NCBI GenBank assembly: GCA_946626795.1
Contig: CAMOUZ010000002.1
Coordinates: 1 to 34,415, forward strand
DNA: 34,415 bases
Direction of reading: 5' to 3'
Source: an uncultured Clostridia bacterium
Lineage (GTDB): Bacteria; Bacillota; Clostridia; Christensenellales; CAG-1252
The position numbers and the translations under genes are program-made. Each line of letters begins with the position of its first letter. Position 1 is the first letter of the stretch. This document shows, piece by piece, positions 15,626-23,267 of the stretch. Under the pieces are notes generated by a model, which was given only the letters and a program-made list of their open reading frames with translations, was not told the DNA's origin and did not search any database.

Positions 15626-15994
15626 ATGATACAACCACAAAGCAGATTGGTCGTCGCGGATAACACCGGCGCCAAAGAAATCATGTGTATCAAGGTGCTT
15701 GGCGGCTCTTTCCGCAAGTTCGGAAATATCGGCGACGTGATCGTGGCTTCCGTCAAGACGGCGACCCCCGGCGGCACCGTGAAGAAGGGAGACGTTGTGA
15801 AAGCGGTCATCGTTCGTTCGGTGCGCGGCATCGGCAGAAAGGACGGCTCCCACCTTCGTTTCGACGAGAATGCGGCCGTCATTATCGACAACCAGAAGCA
15901 GCCCCGCGGCACCCGTATCTTTGGGCCCATCGCGAGGGAATTGAGAGATAAAGATTATATGAAGATCATCTCTCTTGCTCCCGAAGTGCTGTAA
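15626..15994 (+). CDS. rplN: 50S ribosomal protein L14
   Basis: Part of the subunit interface and the docking site of the silencing factor RsfS. The 122-aa product starts MIQPQSRLVVADNTGAKEI, almost invariant in bacteria. The motif VRSVRGIGRKDGSHLRFDEN near residue 68 and RGTRIFGPIARELRD near 92 complete the family pattern. The site AAGGAGGCG is 7-8 bases from the ATG. Confidence 0.98.
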   Translation: MIQPQSRLVVADNTGAKEIMCIKVLGGSFRKFGNIGDVIVASVKTATPGGTVKKGDVVKAVIVRSVRGIGRKDGSHLRFDENAAVIIDNQKQPRGTRIFGPIARELRDKDYMKIISLAPEVL

Positions 15995-16007
15995 GGAGGA
16001 CGACATT

Positions 16008-16526
16008 ATGGAAATTAAGAAAGGCGACAATGTAGTCGTGATCTCCGGCGAGGAGAAGGGCAAGAAAGCCTCCGTCATCAAGACCTATCCCGACAAGCAC
16101 AGAGTCGTGCTCGAAGGGGTCAACATGGTGACCAAGCACGTGAAAGCGCGCAGCGCGAATCAGCCGGGCGGCAAGGTGGAGCAGCCCGCTCCTATCGACG
16201 TCTCGAACGTCATGCTCGTTTGCCCCGTCTGCGGACAGCCCACGAGGGTTGCGCATGCCAAGGCGGACGGCAAGAACGTCAGAACCTGCAAGAAATGCGG
16301 CGCCGTGATCGACGTGAAGGCGGCTCCGAAGAAGGCTACCGCGAAGAAGACGAGAAAGTCCGTGAAGAAATCCACGGAGGAAGAAGCGCTTCCTCAGACC
16401 GAGGAAGCTGTCGTCGAGGCGCCCGTGACCGAGGAAGCTCCCAAGGCGAAGAAGGCCACGAGAAAGACCGCGACGAAGAAAGCGGCGGCTCCCGCAGCGG
16501 ACGCAACGGAAACGGAGGTAAAGTAA
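16008..16526 (+). CDS. rplX: 50S ribosomal protein L24 with zinc-ribbon-like cysteines and a long basic/acidic tail
   Basis: An assembly initiator of the 50S subunit. ATG 16008 is preceded by AAGGAGGACGACATT; an in-frame TTG at 15975 lies inside rplN and is not used. The product is 172 aa, against about 100-110 normally. The KOW domain is normal (GDNVVVISGEEKGKKASVI near residue 5). CPVCG near 72 and CKKCG near 95 form a four-cysteine pair that could bind zinc, seen in some other bacterial L24 proteins. From about residue 105 a Lys/Ala- then Glu/Pro-rich tail of some 65 residues follows, low in complexity and probably disordered. Its stop is one base before the rplE start. Confidence 0.93.
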   Translation: MEIKKGDNVVVISGEEKGKKASVIKTYPDKHRVVLEGVNMVTKHVKARSANQPGGKVEQPAPIDVSNVMLVCPVCGQPTRVAHAKADGKNVRTCKKCGAVIDVKAAPKKATAKKTRKSVKKSTEEEALPQTEEAVVEAPVTEEAPKAKKATRKTATKKAAAPAADATETEVK

Positions 16527-16527
16527 A

Positions 16528-17118
16528 GTGGCAGAGAAGAAGAATGCAGCTGCGACCGCAGCTGATACCAAAAGAGTATACAGATTGAAGGATTATTACG
16601 TCGAGACTGTGGTTCCCGCTCTTATGAGCAAGTTCAACTATACGAACGTGAACGAAGTGCCCAAGCTCGAGAAGATCGTCCTTAATATGGGTCTCGGCGA
16701 CGATAAGGATAATAGCAAGAGCTTTCAGATCGCCGTTGAAGAGATGAGACTGATCAGCGGACAGAAGCCCGTTGTCACCAAGGCGAAGAAGAGCGTTGCG
16801 AACTTCAAAGTCAGAGAAGGTCAGAATATCGGCGTTAAGGTCACCCTCCGCGCCGGCAAGATGTATGACTTCCTCGACAAGCTCATCAGCATCGTGCTCC
16901 CCCGCGTGAGAGACTTCAAGGGCGTGTCCACGAAGTCCTTCGACGGAAGAGGAAACTATGCGATGGGTCTGAGAGAGCAGCTCATCTTCCCGGAGATCTC
17001 CTATGATCAAGTGGAGAAGACGAGAGGTCTCGATATCTGCGTGGTCACCACGGCAAAGACGGACGAGGAGGCAAAGGAGCTCTTGGCGATGCTCGGCATG
17101 CCTTTTGCTCGTAACTAA
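16528..17118 (+). CDS. rplE: 50S ribosomal protein L5 (GTG start)
   Basis: Binds 5S rRNA in the central protuberance. The start is GTG 16528, with ACGGAGGTAAAG about 5-8 bases before. The 196-aa product has an extra 15-residue N-terminal tail (MAEKKNAAATAADTK) and then the standard L5: VPKLEKIVLNMGLGD, RLISGQKPVVTKAKKSVA and the glycine-rich DGRGNYAMGLREQLIFPEI in sequence. Without the tail the length is the usual 180. The GTG start lies two bases after rplX, so the two are coupled. Confidence 0.96.
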   Translation: MAEKKNAAATAADTKRVYRLKDYYVETVVPALMSKFNYTNVNEVPKLEKIVLNMGLGDDKDNSKSFQIAVEEMRLISGQKPVVTKAKKSVANFKVREGQNIGVKVTLRAGKMYDFLDKLISIVLPRVRDFKGVSTKSFDGRGNYAMGLREQLIFPEISYDQVEKTRGLDICVVTTAKTDEEAKELLAMLGMPFARN

Positions 17119-17132
17119 CGGAGGTAAATAAG

Positions 17133-17318
17133 ATGGCTAGAACAGCGCTTAAAAACAAGCAGAAATTGACCCCGAAGTTCTCCACTCGTGCGTACACGAG
17201 GTGCAGCATTTGCGGAAGACCCCACTCCGTCTTGAAAAAGTACGGCATTTGCAGGGTTTGTTTCAGAGAGCTCGCTTACAAAGGGCAGATCCCCGGCGTC
17301 AAGAAGTCAAGTTGGTAA
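17133..17318 (+). CDS. rpsN: 30S ribosomal protein S14, zinc-binding type (type Z)
   Basis: A 61-aa protein of the 30S head. Four cysteines at 24, 27, 40 and 43 (CSICGRP and CRVCFRE) define the zinc-binding form. ARTALKNKQKLTPKFSTRAY is the usual opening and GQIPGVKKSSW the usual end. GGAGG lies 7 bases before the ATG. The zinc-free longer paralogue is not in this window. Confidence 0.97.
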   Translation: MARTALKNKQKLTPKFSTRAYTRCSICGRPHSVLKKYGICRVCFRELAYKGQIPGVKKSSW

Positions 17319-17335
17319 TTAAGGAGGATATAGAT

Positions 17336-17731
17336 ATGGTAGTGACCGATCCTATTGCGGATATGCTCACGAGGATAAGGAACGCCCTTACCGCGAAGCA
17401 TTCCGACGTCAAGATCCCCACTTCGAAAGTGAAGACCGCGATCGCGGAGATCCTTTTGGAAGAGGGCTACATTGAGGCCGTCGAGAAAGTCGAAGACGGC
17501 GTGAACAGTTATATGAACATTACTTTGAAGTATGGCGCGGGCAGGAGCGTTATCAATGGTTTGAAGCGCGTCAGCAAGCCGGGCCTCAGAGTGTACGCGA
17601 ATTGCGAAGATCTTCCCAAGGTTTTGAATGGTCTCGGCATCGCGATCATCTCCACTTCGAAGGGTATTATGACGGATAAGAAGGCTCGCATCGCGAATGT
17701 CGGCGGCGAAGTCATGGCGTACGTCTGGTAA
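17336..17731 (+). CDS. rpsH: 30S ribosomal protein S8
   Basis: A primary 16S rRNA-binding protein; in E. coli it represses the spc operon. I place the start at ATG 17336, which has AAGGAGGATATAGAT before it; the open frame extends 45 codons upstream inside rpsN but that part is not S8-like. The resulting 131-aa product starts MVVTDPIADMLTRIRNAL and ends with GIMTDKKARIANVGGEVMAYVW, the diagnostic S8 termini. The normal length confirms the start. Confidence 0.97.
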   Translation: MVVTDPIADMLTRIRNALTAKHSDVKIPTSKVKTAIAEILLEEGYIEAVEKVEDGVNSYMNITLKYGAGRSVINGLKRVSKPGLRVYANCEDLPKVLNGLGIAIISTSKGIMTDKKARIANVGGEVMAYVW

Positions 17732-17744
17732 GGGAGGTAGAAAG

Positions 17745-18284
17745 ATGTCAAGAATCGGTAGACTTCCCATTGAAATCCCCGCCGGCGTGACCGTCACCCT
17801 CGCGGGCAACGTCATCACCGTGAAAGGCGCGCTCGGCACCCTCACTCGCACCCTTCATCCCGATATGAAGGTCGAGATCGAAGGAAATCACATCGTCGTG
17901 AGCCGTCCGAATGACGCCAAAGAGAATAAGGCGCTTCACGGTCTCACGCGCGTCCTTATCCATAATATGGTGCTCGGCGTGACCAAAGGCTTCGAGAAGA
18001 CCTTGGTCGTGAACGGCGTCGGTTATAAAGTCTCGGTCGAAGGCACGAAAGTCGTCTTCAACGTTGGCTTCTCTCATCCCGTTCCCGTCGAGATCCCGCA
18101 AGGCATCAAGGCAAAGGCGGAAAACGGCCTCGAACTCACCGTCAGCGGCATCGACAAGGAGCTCGTCGGACAGTTCGCCGCGAATCTCCGCGATATCAAG
18201 AGACCGGATCCTTATCACATCTACGGTATCCGTTATAAGGATGAAGTGATCGTGAAGAAGGTCGGTAAGACTGCGGGCAAATAA
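17745..18284 (+). CDS. rplF: 50S ribosomal protein L6
   Basis: Located near the factor-binding site of the 50S subunit. The start ATG 17745 has GGGAGGTAGAAAG before it; an in-frame ATG further upstream lies inside rpsH. The product is 179 aa with SRIGRLPIEIPAGVTVTL at the start and the signature RDIKRPDPYHIYGIRYKDE in two halves near residue 154. The end VIVKKVGKTAGK is usual. Confidence 0.97.
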   Translation: MSRIGRLPIEIPAGVTVTLAGNVITVKGALGTLTRTLHPDMKVEIEGNHIVVSRPNDAKENKALHGLTRVLIHNMVLGVTKGFEKTLVVNGVGYKVSVEGTKVVFNVGFSHPVPVEIPQGIKAKAENGLELTVSGIDKELVGQFAANLRDIKRPDPYHIYGIRYKDEVIVKKVGKTAGK

Positions 18285-18298
18285 AGGAGTGAATTGAT

Positions 18299-18667
18299 AT
18301 GATAACCAAGATCGATAAGAATTCCGAGAGGATCAAGAGACATAAGCGCATCAGGAATAAGATCAGCGGCACGACCGAGCGTCCCCGTCTGTCCGTATTC
18401 CGTAGCACGAATCACATTTACGCGCAGATCATCGACGACGTGAAGGGCGTGACCCTTGCGGCTTGCTCCACCGTCGAGAAGGCAGTTGCCGACGCGGTGA
18501 AGGAGATGAGCAAGAGCGATGCGGCGAAATACGTCGGCGCCGAGCTCGGCCGTCGCGCGATCGAGAAGGGCGTGAATACTGTCGTCTTCGACAGAAGCGG
18601 CTACCTTTATATGGGCAGAGTAGAAGCCCTTGCAGACGGCGCAAGAGAAGCCGGATTGCAGTTCTAA
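18299..18667 (+). CDS. rplR: 50S ribosomal protein L18
   Basis: Binds 5S rRNA together with L5. The 122-aa product has RHKRIRNKISGTTERPRLSV near residue 14, STNHIYAQIIDD near 41 and the ending RVEALADGAREAGLQF, all conserved. The ribosome binding site is AAAGGAGTG. It lies between rplF and rpsE as in other bacteria. Confidence 0.97.
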   Translation: MITKIDKNSERIKRHKRIRNKISGTTERPRLSVFRSTNHIYAQIIDDVKGVTLAACSTVEKAVADAVKEMSKSDAAKYVGAELGRRAIEKGVNTVVFDRSGYLYMGRVEALADGAREAGLQF

Positions 18668-18677
18668 GGAGGCAGAT

Positions 18678-19214
18678 ATGGCAAGGCGTGATGATAAATT
18701 CAATAAAGACAGAGAAGTAAAAGACGGATTCGACAAGGTCACCATCGCGATGAACCGCGTTACCAAGGTGGTCAAGGGCGGTAGGACGATGCGTCAAGCC
18801 GCGCTCATCGTTGTCGGAGACAAGAACGGACAAGTAGGTCTCGGCATGGGTAAGGCGACGGAAGCGACCGACGCCATCGAGAAGGCGACGACGGCTGCGA
18901 AAAACAGCCTCATCAAGGTCCCGATGGTCGGCACTACGATCCCTCACCAGATCACCGGCGTTTTCGGACGCGGCAAGGTGCTCTTGATTCCGGCTGAGGT
19001 CGGTACCGGCGTTATCGCGGGCGGTCCCGTGCGTGCGGTGCTCGAAATGGCGGGTATCCAAGACATTCGTACGAAAGCGATCGGCACGAATAACCCCATC
19101 AACTGCGCGAAAGCCACGATGAACGGTCTCTCCCGTCTTATGACGGCGGAGCAGATCGCAGCGCTTCGCGGTAAGTCCGTTGAGGAGATCCTCGGTAAGG
19201 AGGCACAAGACTAA
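18678..19214 (+). CDS. rpsE: 30S ribosomal protein S5
   Basis: Acts in translational accuracy and mRNA unwinding. The start is ATG 18678 with TAAGGAGGCAGAT before it; the frame is open 16 codons further upstream, within rplR, but that stretch is not S5. The 178-aa product includes VTKVVKGGRTMRQAALIVVG near residue 31, the S5 signature GLGMGKATEATDAIEKA and the C-terminal GIQDIRTKAIGTNNPINCAKA in parts. Its TAA overlaps the rpmD ATG by one base. Confidence 0.97.
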   Translation: MARRDDKFNKDREVKDGFDKVTIAMNRVTKVVKGGRTMRQAALIVVGDKNGQVGLGMGKATEATDAIEKATTAAKNSLIKVPMVGTTIPHQITGVFGRGKVLLIPAEVGTGVIAGGPVRAVLEMAGIQDIRTKAIGTNNPINCAKATMNGLSRLMTAEQIAALRGKSVEEILGKEAQD

Positions 19215-19396
19215 TGGCGAAGATTAAAGTTACTTTGATAAAGAGCACCATCGGCGCTCTCGAAAAGCAGAAGGCAAACGTTGCCGCTCTGGGGCTCCGT
19301 AAGATCGGCAGTTCGAATGTGCTTGACGACAATGCGACGACCCGCGGCATGATAAAGGTAGTTTCTCACCTCGTGAAAGTTGAGAACGCCGATTAG
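19214..19396 (+). CDS. rpmD: 50S ribosomal protein L30
   Basis: A small 50S protein present in many but not all bacteria. It is 60 aa, starting MAKIKVTLIKSTIGALEKQK, with LGLRKIGSSNVLDDNATTRG and a final IKVVSHLVKVENAD. Its start overlaps the rpsE stop (TAATG), and GGAGG at 19199-19203 within rpsE serves as the ribosome binding site. Confidence 0.97.
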   Translation: MAKIKVTLIKSTIGALEKQKANVAALGLRKIGSSNVLDDNATTRGMIKVVSHLVKVENAD

Positions 19397-19407
19397 GAGG
19401 TAGAGAT

Positions 19408-19851
19408 ATGAGATTGCATACCATTACTCCCGCAATGAATTCCAAGACGCCCGCCAAGAGGCTGGGCAGGGGCATCGGCTCCGGTCTCGGAAAGACTTCC
19501 GGTAAGGGACATAAAGGGCAATGGGCAAGAAGCGGCGGCGGCGTGCGTCCCGGATTCGAAGGCGGACAGATGCCTTTGACGAGGAGACTCCCCAAGCGCG
19601 GCTTCACCAATATTTTCAAAAAACAATACAACATCGTAAACCTTGCGGACTTGGAGTGCTTCGAGGCGAATGCGGTGATCAATGAGCAGGCGCTCCTTGA
19701 CGCGGGCATTCTCACGAAGGCGCAGCCGTACGGTTTGAAAGTGCTTGGCGGCGGCGAGCTTACAAAGGCTCTCACCGTGCAGGCGAATTTCTTCAGCGAG
19801 TCCGCGAAGGCCGCGATCGAAAAGGTCGGCGGTAAGGTAGAGGTGCTCTGA
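19408..19851 (+). CDS. rplO: 50S ribosomal protein L15
   Basis: A late-assembly 50S protein. The 147-aa product has the glycine- and lysine-rich N-terminus (RLGRGIGSGLGKTSGKGHKG, residues 18-37), then RPGFEGGQMPLTRRLPKRGF and a folded C-terminal half with GLKVLGGGELTKAL. TAGGAGGTAGAGAT precedes the ATG. Its TGA overlaps the secY ATG (TGATG), so secY translation is coupled to it. Confidence 0.97.
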   Translation: MRLHTITPAMNSKTPAKRLGRGIGSGLGKTSGKGHKGQWARSGGGVRPGFEGGQMPLTRRLPKRGFTNIFKKQYNIVNLADLECFEANAVINEQALLDAGILTKAQPYGLKVLGGGELTKALTVQANFFSESAKAAIEKVGGKVEVL

Positions 19852-21137
19852 TGTTAAATACGCTGATAAATGCCTTCCGTGAGAAGGAAATACGAAAGAA
19901 AATGCTGATGACTCTGCTGATGTTGCTCGTTTTCAGACTCGGATGTTTCATCCCCGTCCCGGGCATCGCGGCGGCGAGCTTCCAGAACCTCGCGCAGAAT
20001 GATTTCTTCAAGATCATTTCCACGATAACGGGTGGATCCCTTGCAAACGGAACCATCTTTGCGCTCGGCATCCTTCCATTTATCAACGCTTTCATTATTA
20101 TGCAGCTCTTGACTCTCGTGATCCCTCCGCTCGATAGGCTCTCCAAGCAGGGCGAAGCGGGCAGGAAAAAGATCACGCAGATCACTCGTTACGCAGCGAT
20201 CGTTCTCGCCATCATCCAAGCGGTCGGCATCTGCCTCAGCTGGGGACAAGACAACTTCGACGCGACGCTCGAATCCAAAGCGCTTACCATCGCGCTCGTC
20301 ATTATTATGCTCGTCGGCGGCAGCTGTATGGTCATGTGGATCGGCGATAGGATTACGGAGTACGGCGTCGGAAACGGCACCTCCCTCATCATCTTCGTCG
20401 GTATCCTCGCTTCGGCGGGTCAGCATCTTTTGTCCGCGATCACGACGGCGGGCGACGGCGACAGCCTTGCAAAGAATATTTGGCTGATCTTCGCCTTCTT
20501 GCTCGTGGTGCTTTTCGTCTTCGTCTTCATCATCTTCGTGGATCTCGCGGAGAGGAGGATCACGATCCAATACGCAAAGCAGGTCAAGGGAAATAAGATG
20601 TACGGCGGACAGTCCACGCATATCCCGATGAAGGTGAATGCGAGCGGCGTTATGCCGATCATCTTCGCTTCTTCCTTCTTGATGTTTCCGCAGATGATCG
20701 CCAGCTTCTGGCCGAATAGCGCGTTCTATCAATGGTGGTCGAGATGGCTGGGCATCGGCACCCCGATCTATATCGCGGTGATGACGCTCCTCATCCTGTT
20801 CTTCTCCTTCTTCTATTCGCAGATTCAGTTCAATCCGGAGGACATCAGCAGGAATATCCAGCAGAACGGCGGATTTATCCCCGGCATCAGGCCCGGCAGA
20901 CCCACGACGGATTACTTGAAGAGGATCAATAATAGGATCACGCTTTTCGGCGCGATCTTCCTCGCTCTCGTCGCCCTTGTCACCAGCATCGTTTTGCCGG
21001 CGATCGGCACGGAGAACGGTCTCGGAAACGCATTCAGCGCAACGGGACTCCTCATCGTGGTCAGCGTGGCGATGGAATTCGATACGCAGTTGCAGAACCA
21101 GCTCATGATGAAGCATTATAAGGGCTTCTTGAAGTAA
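19851..21137 (+). CDS. secY: Preprotein translocase channel subunit SecY
   Basis: Forms the protein-conducting pore in the cytoplasmic membrane with SecE and SecG. The 428-aa protein has about ten membrane spans. Recognisable blocks are RLGCFIPVPGI in the first span, ALGILPFINAFIIMQLL, the GNGTSLIIFVGI segment, the cytoplasmic loop with ERRITIQYAKQ, and FNPEDISRNIQQNGGFIPGI before the last spans. All are intact. It overlaps rplO and adk by one base each. It is the export route for the putative fibre protein and peptidase encoded downstream. Confidence 0.98.
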   Translation: MLNTLINAFREKEIRKKMLMTLLMLLVFRLGCFIPVPGIAAASFQNLAQNDFFKIISTITGGSLANGTIFALGILPFINAFIIMQLLTLVIPPLDRLSKQGEAGRKKITQITRYAAIVLAIIQAVGICLSWGQDNFDATLESKALTIALVIIMLVGGSCMVMWIGDRITEYGVGNGTSLIIFVGILASAGQHLLSAITTAGDGDSLAKNIWLIFAFLLVVLFVFVFIIFVDLAERRITIQYAKQVKGNKMYGGQSTHIPMKVNASGVMPIIFASSFLMFPQMIASFWPNSAFYQWWSRWLGIGTPIYIAVMTLLILFFSFFYSQIQFNPEDISRNIQQNGGFIPGIRPGRPTTDYLKRINNRITLFGAIFLALVALVTSIVLPAIGTENGLGNAFSATGLLIVVSVAMEFDTQLQNQLMMKHYKGFLK

Positions 21138-21754
21138 TGAAAGTCATCTTTTTGGGAGCACCCGGCAGCGGTAAAGGAACGCATGCCACTCGCGTCAAGC
21201 TCGCGCTCGACGTGCCGCATATTTCCACGGGGGATATCTTCCGTGAGAATATCAAGGGCGGCACCCCGCTCGGACTTTTGGCGAAGAGTTATATCGACAA
21301 GGGCGCGCTTGTGCCCGATGAAGTCGTCATCAAGATCGTAGCGGACAGACTGTCGAGAGAAGACTGCAAAAAAGGCTTTATCCTCGACGGCTTCCCTCGT
21401 ACGATTCGTCAGGCGGAAGAGCTCAAAAAGATCGCGGACATCGACGTGGTGATCAATCTCGTCGTGGACGACGAAGCCATCGTCAAGAGAGTCGCGGGCA
21501 GACGTATGTGCCGTTGCGGAGAGACGTATAACGTCGCATTCCTGAATGGTTCGAACGTTTGCGCAAAGTGCGGCGGCGAGCTCTATCAGCGCGACGACGA
21601 CAAAGAAGAGACGGTGAAGAGCAGGCTCGAAGTGTATCACAAAGAGACCGCGCCCCTCATCGATTATTACAGGAAAGAAGGTCTCTTGAAAGACGTGGAC
21701 GGATCGCAGACCATCGACAAGGTCTATGCGGACATTTTGAAGGTGCTTCAATGA
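21137..21754 (+). CDS. adk: Adenylate kinase with a zinc-type lid
   Basis: Interconverts AMP, ADP and ATP. The P-loop GAPGSGKGTHA starts at residue 7; HISTGDIFRENI is the AMP-binding motif and GFILDGFPRT the central motif. The lid carries MCRCGETYN and later CAKCGGELYQRDDD. The first cysteine pair is C-x-C rather than the usual C-x-x-C, one residue shorter. The total length is 205 aa, slightly below the usual 212-217. It overlaps secY by one base (TAATG) and map by four (ATGA). The ribosome binding site is weak, so it depends on coupling. Confidence 0.95.
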   Translation: MKVIFLGAPGSGKGTHATRVKLALDVPHISTGDIFRENIKGGTPLGLLAKSYIDKGALVPDEVVIKIVADRLSREDCKKGFILDGFPRTIRQAEELKKIADIDVVINLVVDDEAIVKRVAGRRMCRCGETYNVAFLNGSNVCAKCGGELYQRDDDKEETVKSRLEVYHKETAPLIDYYRKEGLLKDVDGSQTIDKVYADILKVLQ

Positions 21755-22497
21755 TCTTTCTCAAAACGCCCGAAGAAGTGAACGTAATGCGCAAGGCGAA
21801 CCTCATCGTTCGCGACACGCTTCTTATGGTAAGAGACCGCATCCGCCCCGGCGTTTCCACCGCCGAAGTGGATAAATGGGTGAAAGACTATATCGAGTCG
21901 CAGGGGGCGAGGCCGTCCTGTCTCGGTTACGGAGGCTTCCCCGCGAGCACTTGCATCTCGATCGATGACGTGGTCGTGCATGGCATTCCCTCTCCGAAGA
22001 GATATATCGAGGAAGGGCAGATCGTCGGCGTGGACTTATGCGCTTATATTGACGGTTATCATGGCGATAGCGCGCGCACCTTTATGATCGGAAAGGTCAG
22101 CGAGGAGAAGCGCAAGCTTGTGGAGACAGCGGAAGCCGCTTTCTTCGAGGGGATCAAGGGGATCACGTCCGTTTCTCGTCTCGGAGACATCTCCGGAAGG
22201 ATCCAAAATTACGTGGAGTCGCACGGCTATTCCGTCGTTCGCGCCCTCACCGGTCACGGGATCGGAAGAGAGATGCATGAGGATCCCGCCGTGCCGAATT
22301 ACGGCGTCGTCGGAAGAGGACTCCGCTTGCATCACGGCATGACGCTCGCGGTCGAGCCGATGATCAACCTCGGAAGATACGAAGTCTATACCGAGAAAGA
22401 CGGCTGGACGGTGCGCACGAAGGACCATTCCCCCTCCGCTCATTACGAGAACACCGTAGTGATTTGGGACGACGGCGTGGAGATCCTCACGATGTGA
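21751..22497 (+). CDS. map: Methionine aminopeptidase, type I
   Basis: Removes the initiator methionine from nascent proteins. The start is ATG 21751, overlapping the adk TGA, with GAAGG a few bases before; the frame continues upstream within adk but that part is not MAP. The 248-aa product begins MIFLKTPEEVNVMRKAN. The metal ligands are visible: the VGVDLCAYIDGYHGDSART block (two Asp), the His of LTGHGIGREMHE, and the Glu residues of AVEPMIN and HYENTVVI. This is a complete enzyme. Confidence 0.96.
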   Translation: MIFLKTPEEVNVMRKANLIVRDTLLMVRDRIRPGVSTAEVDKWVKDYIESQGARPSCLGYGGFPASTCISIDDVVVHGIPSPKRYIEEGQIVGVDLCAYIDGYHGDSARTFMIGKVSEEKRKLVETAEAAFFEGIKGITSVSRLGDISGRIQNYVESHGYSVVRALTGHGIGREMHEDPAVPNYGVVGRGLRLHHGMTLAVEPMINLGRYEVYTEKDGWTVRTKDHSPSAHYENTVVIWDDGVEILTM

Positions 22498-22507
22498 GGT
22501 AAAAAAT

Positions 22508-22780
22508 ATGCAAAAAGAAGTATTCGTCGGAAGTATTGTTTATTCAAAAGCTGGACGAGACTGCGGAAAGTGTTATATAATAGTAAGGTTCGGCGATCAA
22601 GGGTATGCTTACGTGGCAAACGGAACGGACAAGAAGCTTGCCTCGCCGAAAAAGAAGAACATCAAGCATCTCGATCCGAGTGGAGACACGAACGAAGTGA
22701 TCCGTGAGAAGCTTCTTGCGGAGAAGCAAGTATTTGACAGTGAGATAAAGAGTGCGCTGAGAGCGTACGCAGGCAAATAA
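22508..22780 (+). CDS. KOW-domain RNA-binding protein (L14e-like)
   Basis: A 90-aa protein of a family found next to infA in many Firmicutes; its exact role is unknown. Residues 6-50 resemble a KOW domain (VGSIVYSKAGRDCGKCYIIV, then VANGTDKKLASPKKKNIKHL), similar to eukaryotic and archaeal L14e. The C-terminal part is helical and charged. GAGGTAAAAAAT precedes the ATG, and it lies between map and infA. The setting suggests a ribosome-associated function, which is inference. Confidence 0.85.
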   Translation: MQKEVFVGSIVYSKAGRDCGKCYIIVRFGDQGYAYVANGTDKKLASPKKKNIKHLDPSGDTNEVIREKLLAEKQVFDSEIKSALRAYAGK

Positions 22781-22791
22781 GGAGGTCCGTT

Positions 22792-23016
22792 TTGTCGAAG
22801 GAAGATGTCATAGAGGTCCAAGGGAAAGTGATCGAGGTATTGCCCTATCAGTCGTATAGGGTGGAGCTCGAAAAGAGCGGCGCGCAGATCATTGCTTACC
22901 CCTCGGGTAAGATGCGTATCAAAAGCATCAAGATCATCGAAGGCGATTCGGTGAAAGTGGAAATAAGTCCGTATGATTTGACGAAGGGTCGTATCGTATG
23001 GCGGGATAAGAACTAA
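22792..23016 (+). CDS. infA: Translation initiation factor IF-1 (TTG start)
   Basis: Blocks the A site during initiation. The start is TTG 22792 after AAGGAGGTCCGTT, a strong ribosome binding site; no ATG fits. The 74-aa product starts MSKEDVIEVQGKVIEVLP and ends VEISPYDLTKGRIVWRDKN, both diagnostic. The central part (QIIAYPSGKMRIKSIKIIEGD) diverges from the common LAHISGKIRM sequence but keeps the OB-fold pattern. The rare start codon may limit expression relative to its neighbours. Confidence 0.95.
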   Translation: MSKEDVIEVQGKVIEVLPYQSYRVELEKSGAQIIAYPSGKMRIKSIKIIEGDSVKVEISPYDLTKGRIVWRDKN

Positions 23017-23031
23017 TTTGGAGGTTTCATT

Positions 23032-23148
23032 ATGAAAGTAAGACCGTCGGTAAAACCTATGTGCGACAAGTGCAAAATTATCAGGCGTCACGGCAAAGTC
23101 ATGGTGATCTGCTCGAAGAGCAAGAGCCATAAGCAGGTGCAAGGCTGA
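23032..23148 (+). CDS. rpmJ: 50S ribosomal protein L36 (zinc-binding)
   Basis: A very small protein of 38 aa. The sequence starts MKVRPSVKPMCDKC and ends KSHKQVQG. The zinc ligands are Cys11, Cys14, Cys27 and His33, which matches the spacing of the E. coli protein. TTGGAGGTTTCATT precedes the ATG. It lies between infA and rpsM as in most Firmicutes. Confidence 0.96.
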   Translation: MKVRPSVKPMCDKCKIIRRHGKVMVICSKSKSHKQVQG

Positions 23149-23267
23149 TATTATCGAGATATCCGTTACTTACGCGAGGTGCGGCTGGACGAATTCATTC
23201 CAAATTACATTTCGTCCTCTCAAATGAGTAATCAGATAAACATCATAGATCAAATGGAGGTATTTTA
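23149..23267 (+). other. Longest gap inside the ribosomal operon, with a hairpin
   Basis: A 119-base gap separates rpmJ from rpsM, whereas gaps elsewhere in the operon are under 35 bases. GGACGAA (23187-23193) pairs with TTCGTCC (23211-23217) across 17 bases, with no T-run after it. I see no clear promoter. It sits where the alpha operon would begin in other bacteria, whose S4 repressor binds such a leader. Confidence 0.5.

Noticed and set aside
23032..23148. L36 with one residue more than the Bacillus form between the last zinc ligands
   Set aside because: The spacing Cys27-x5-His33 is the same as in E. coli L36, so it is not unusual.
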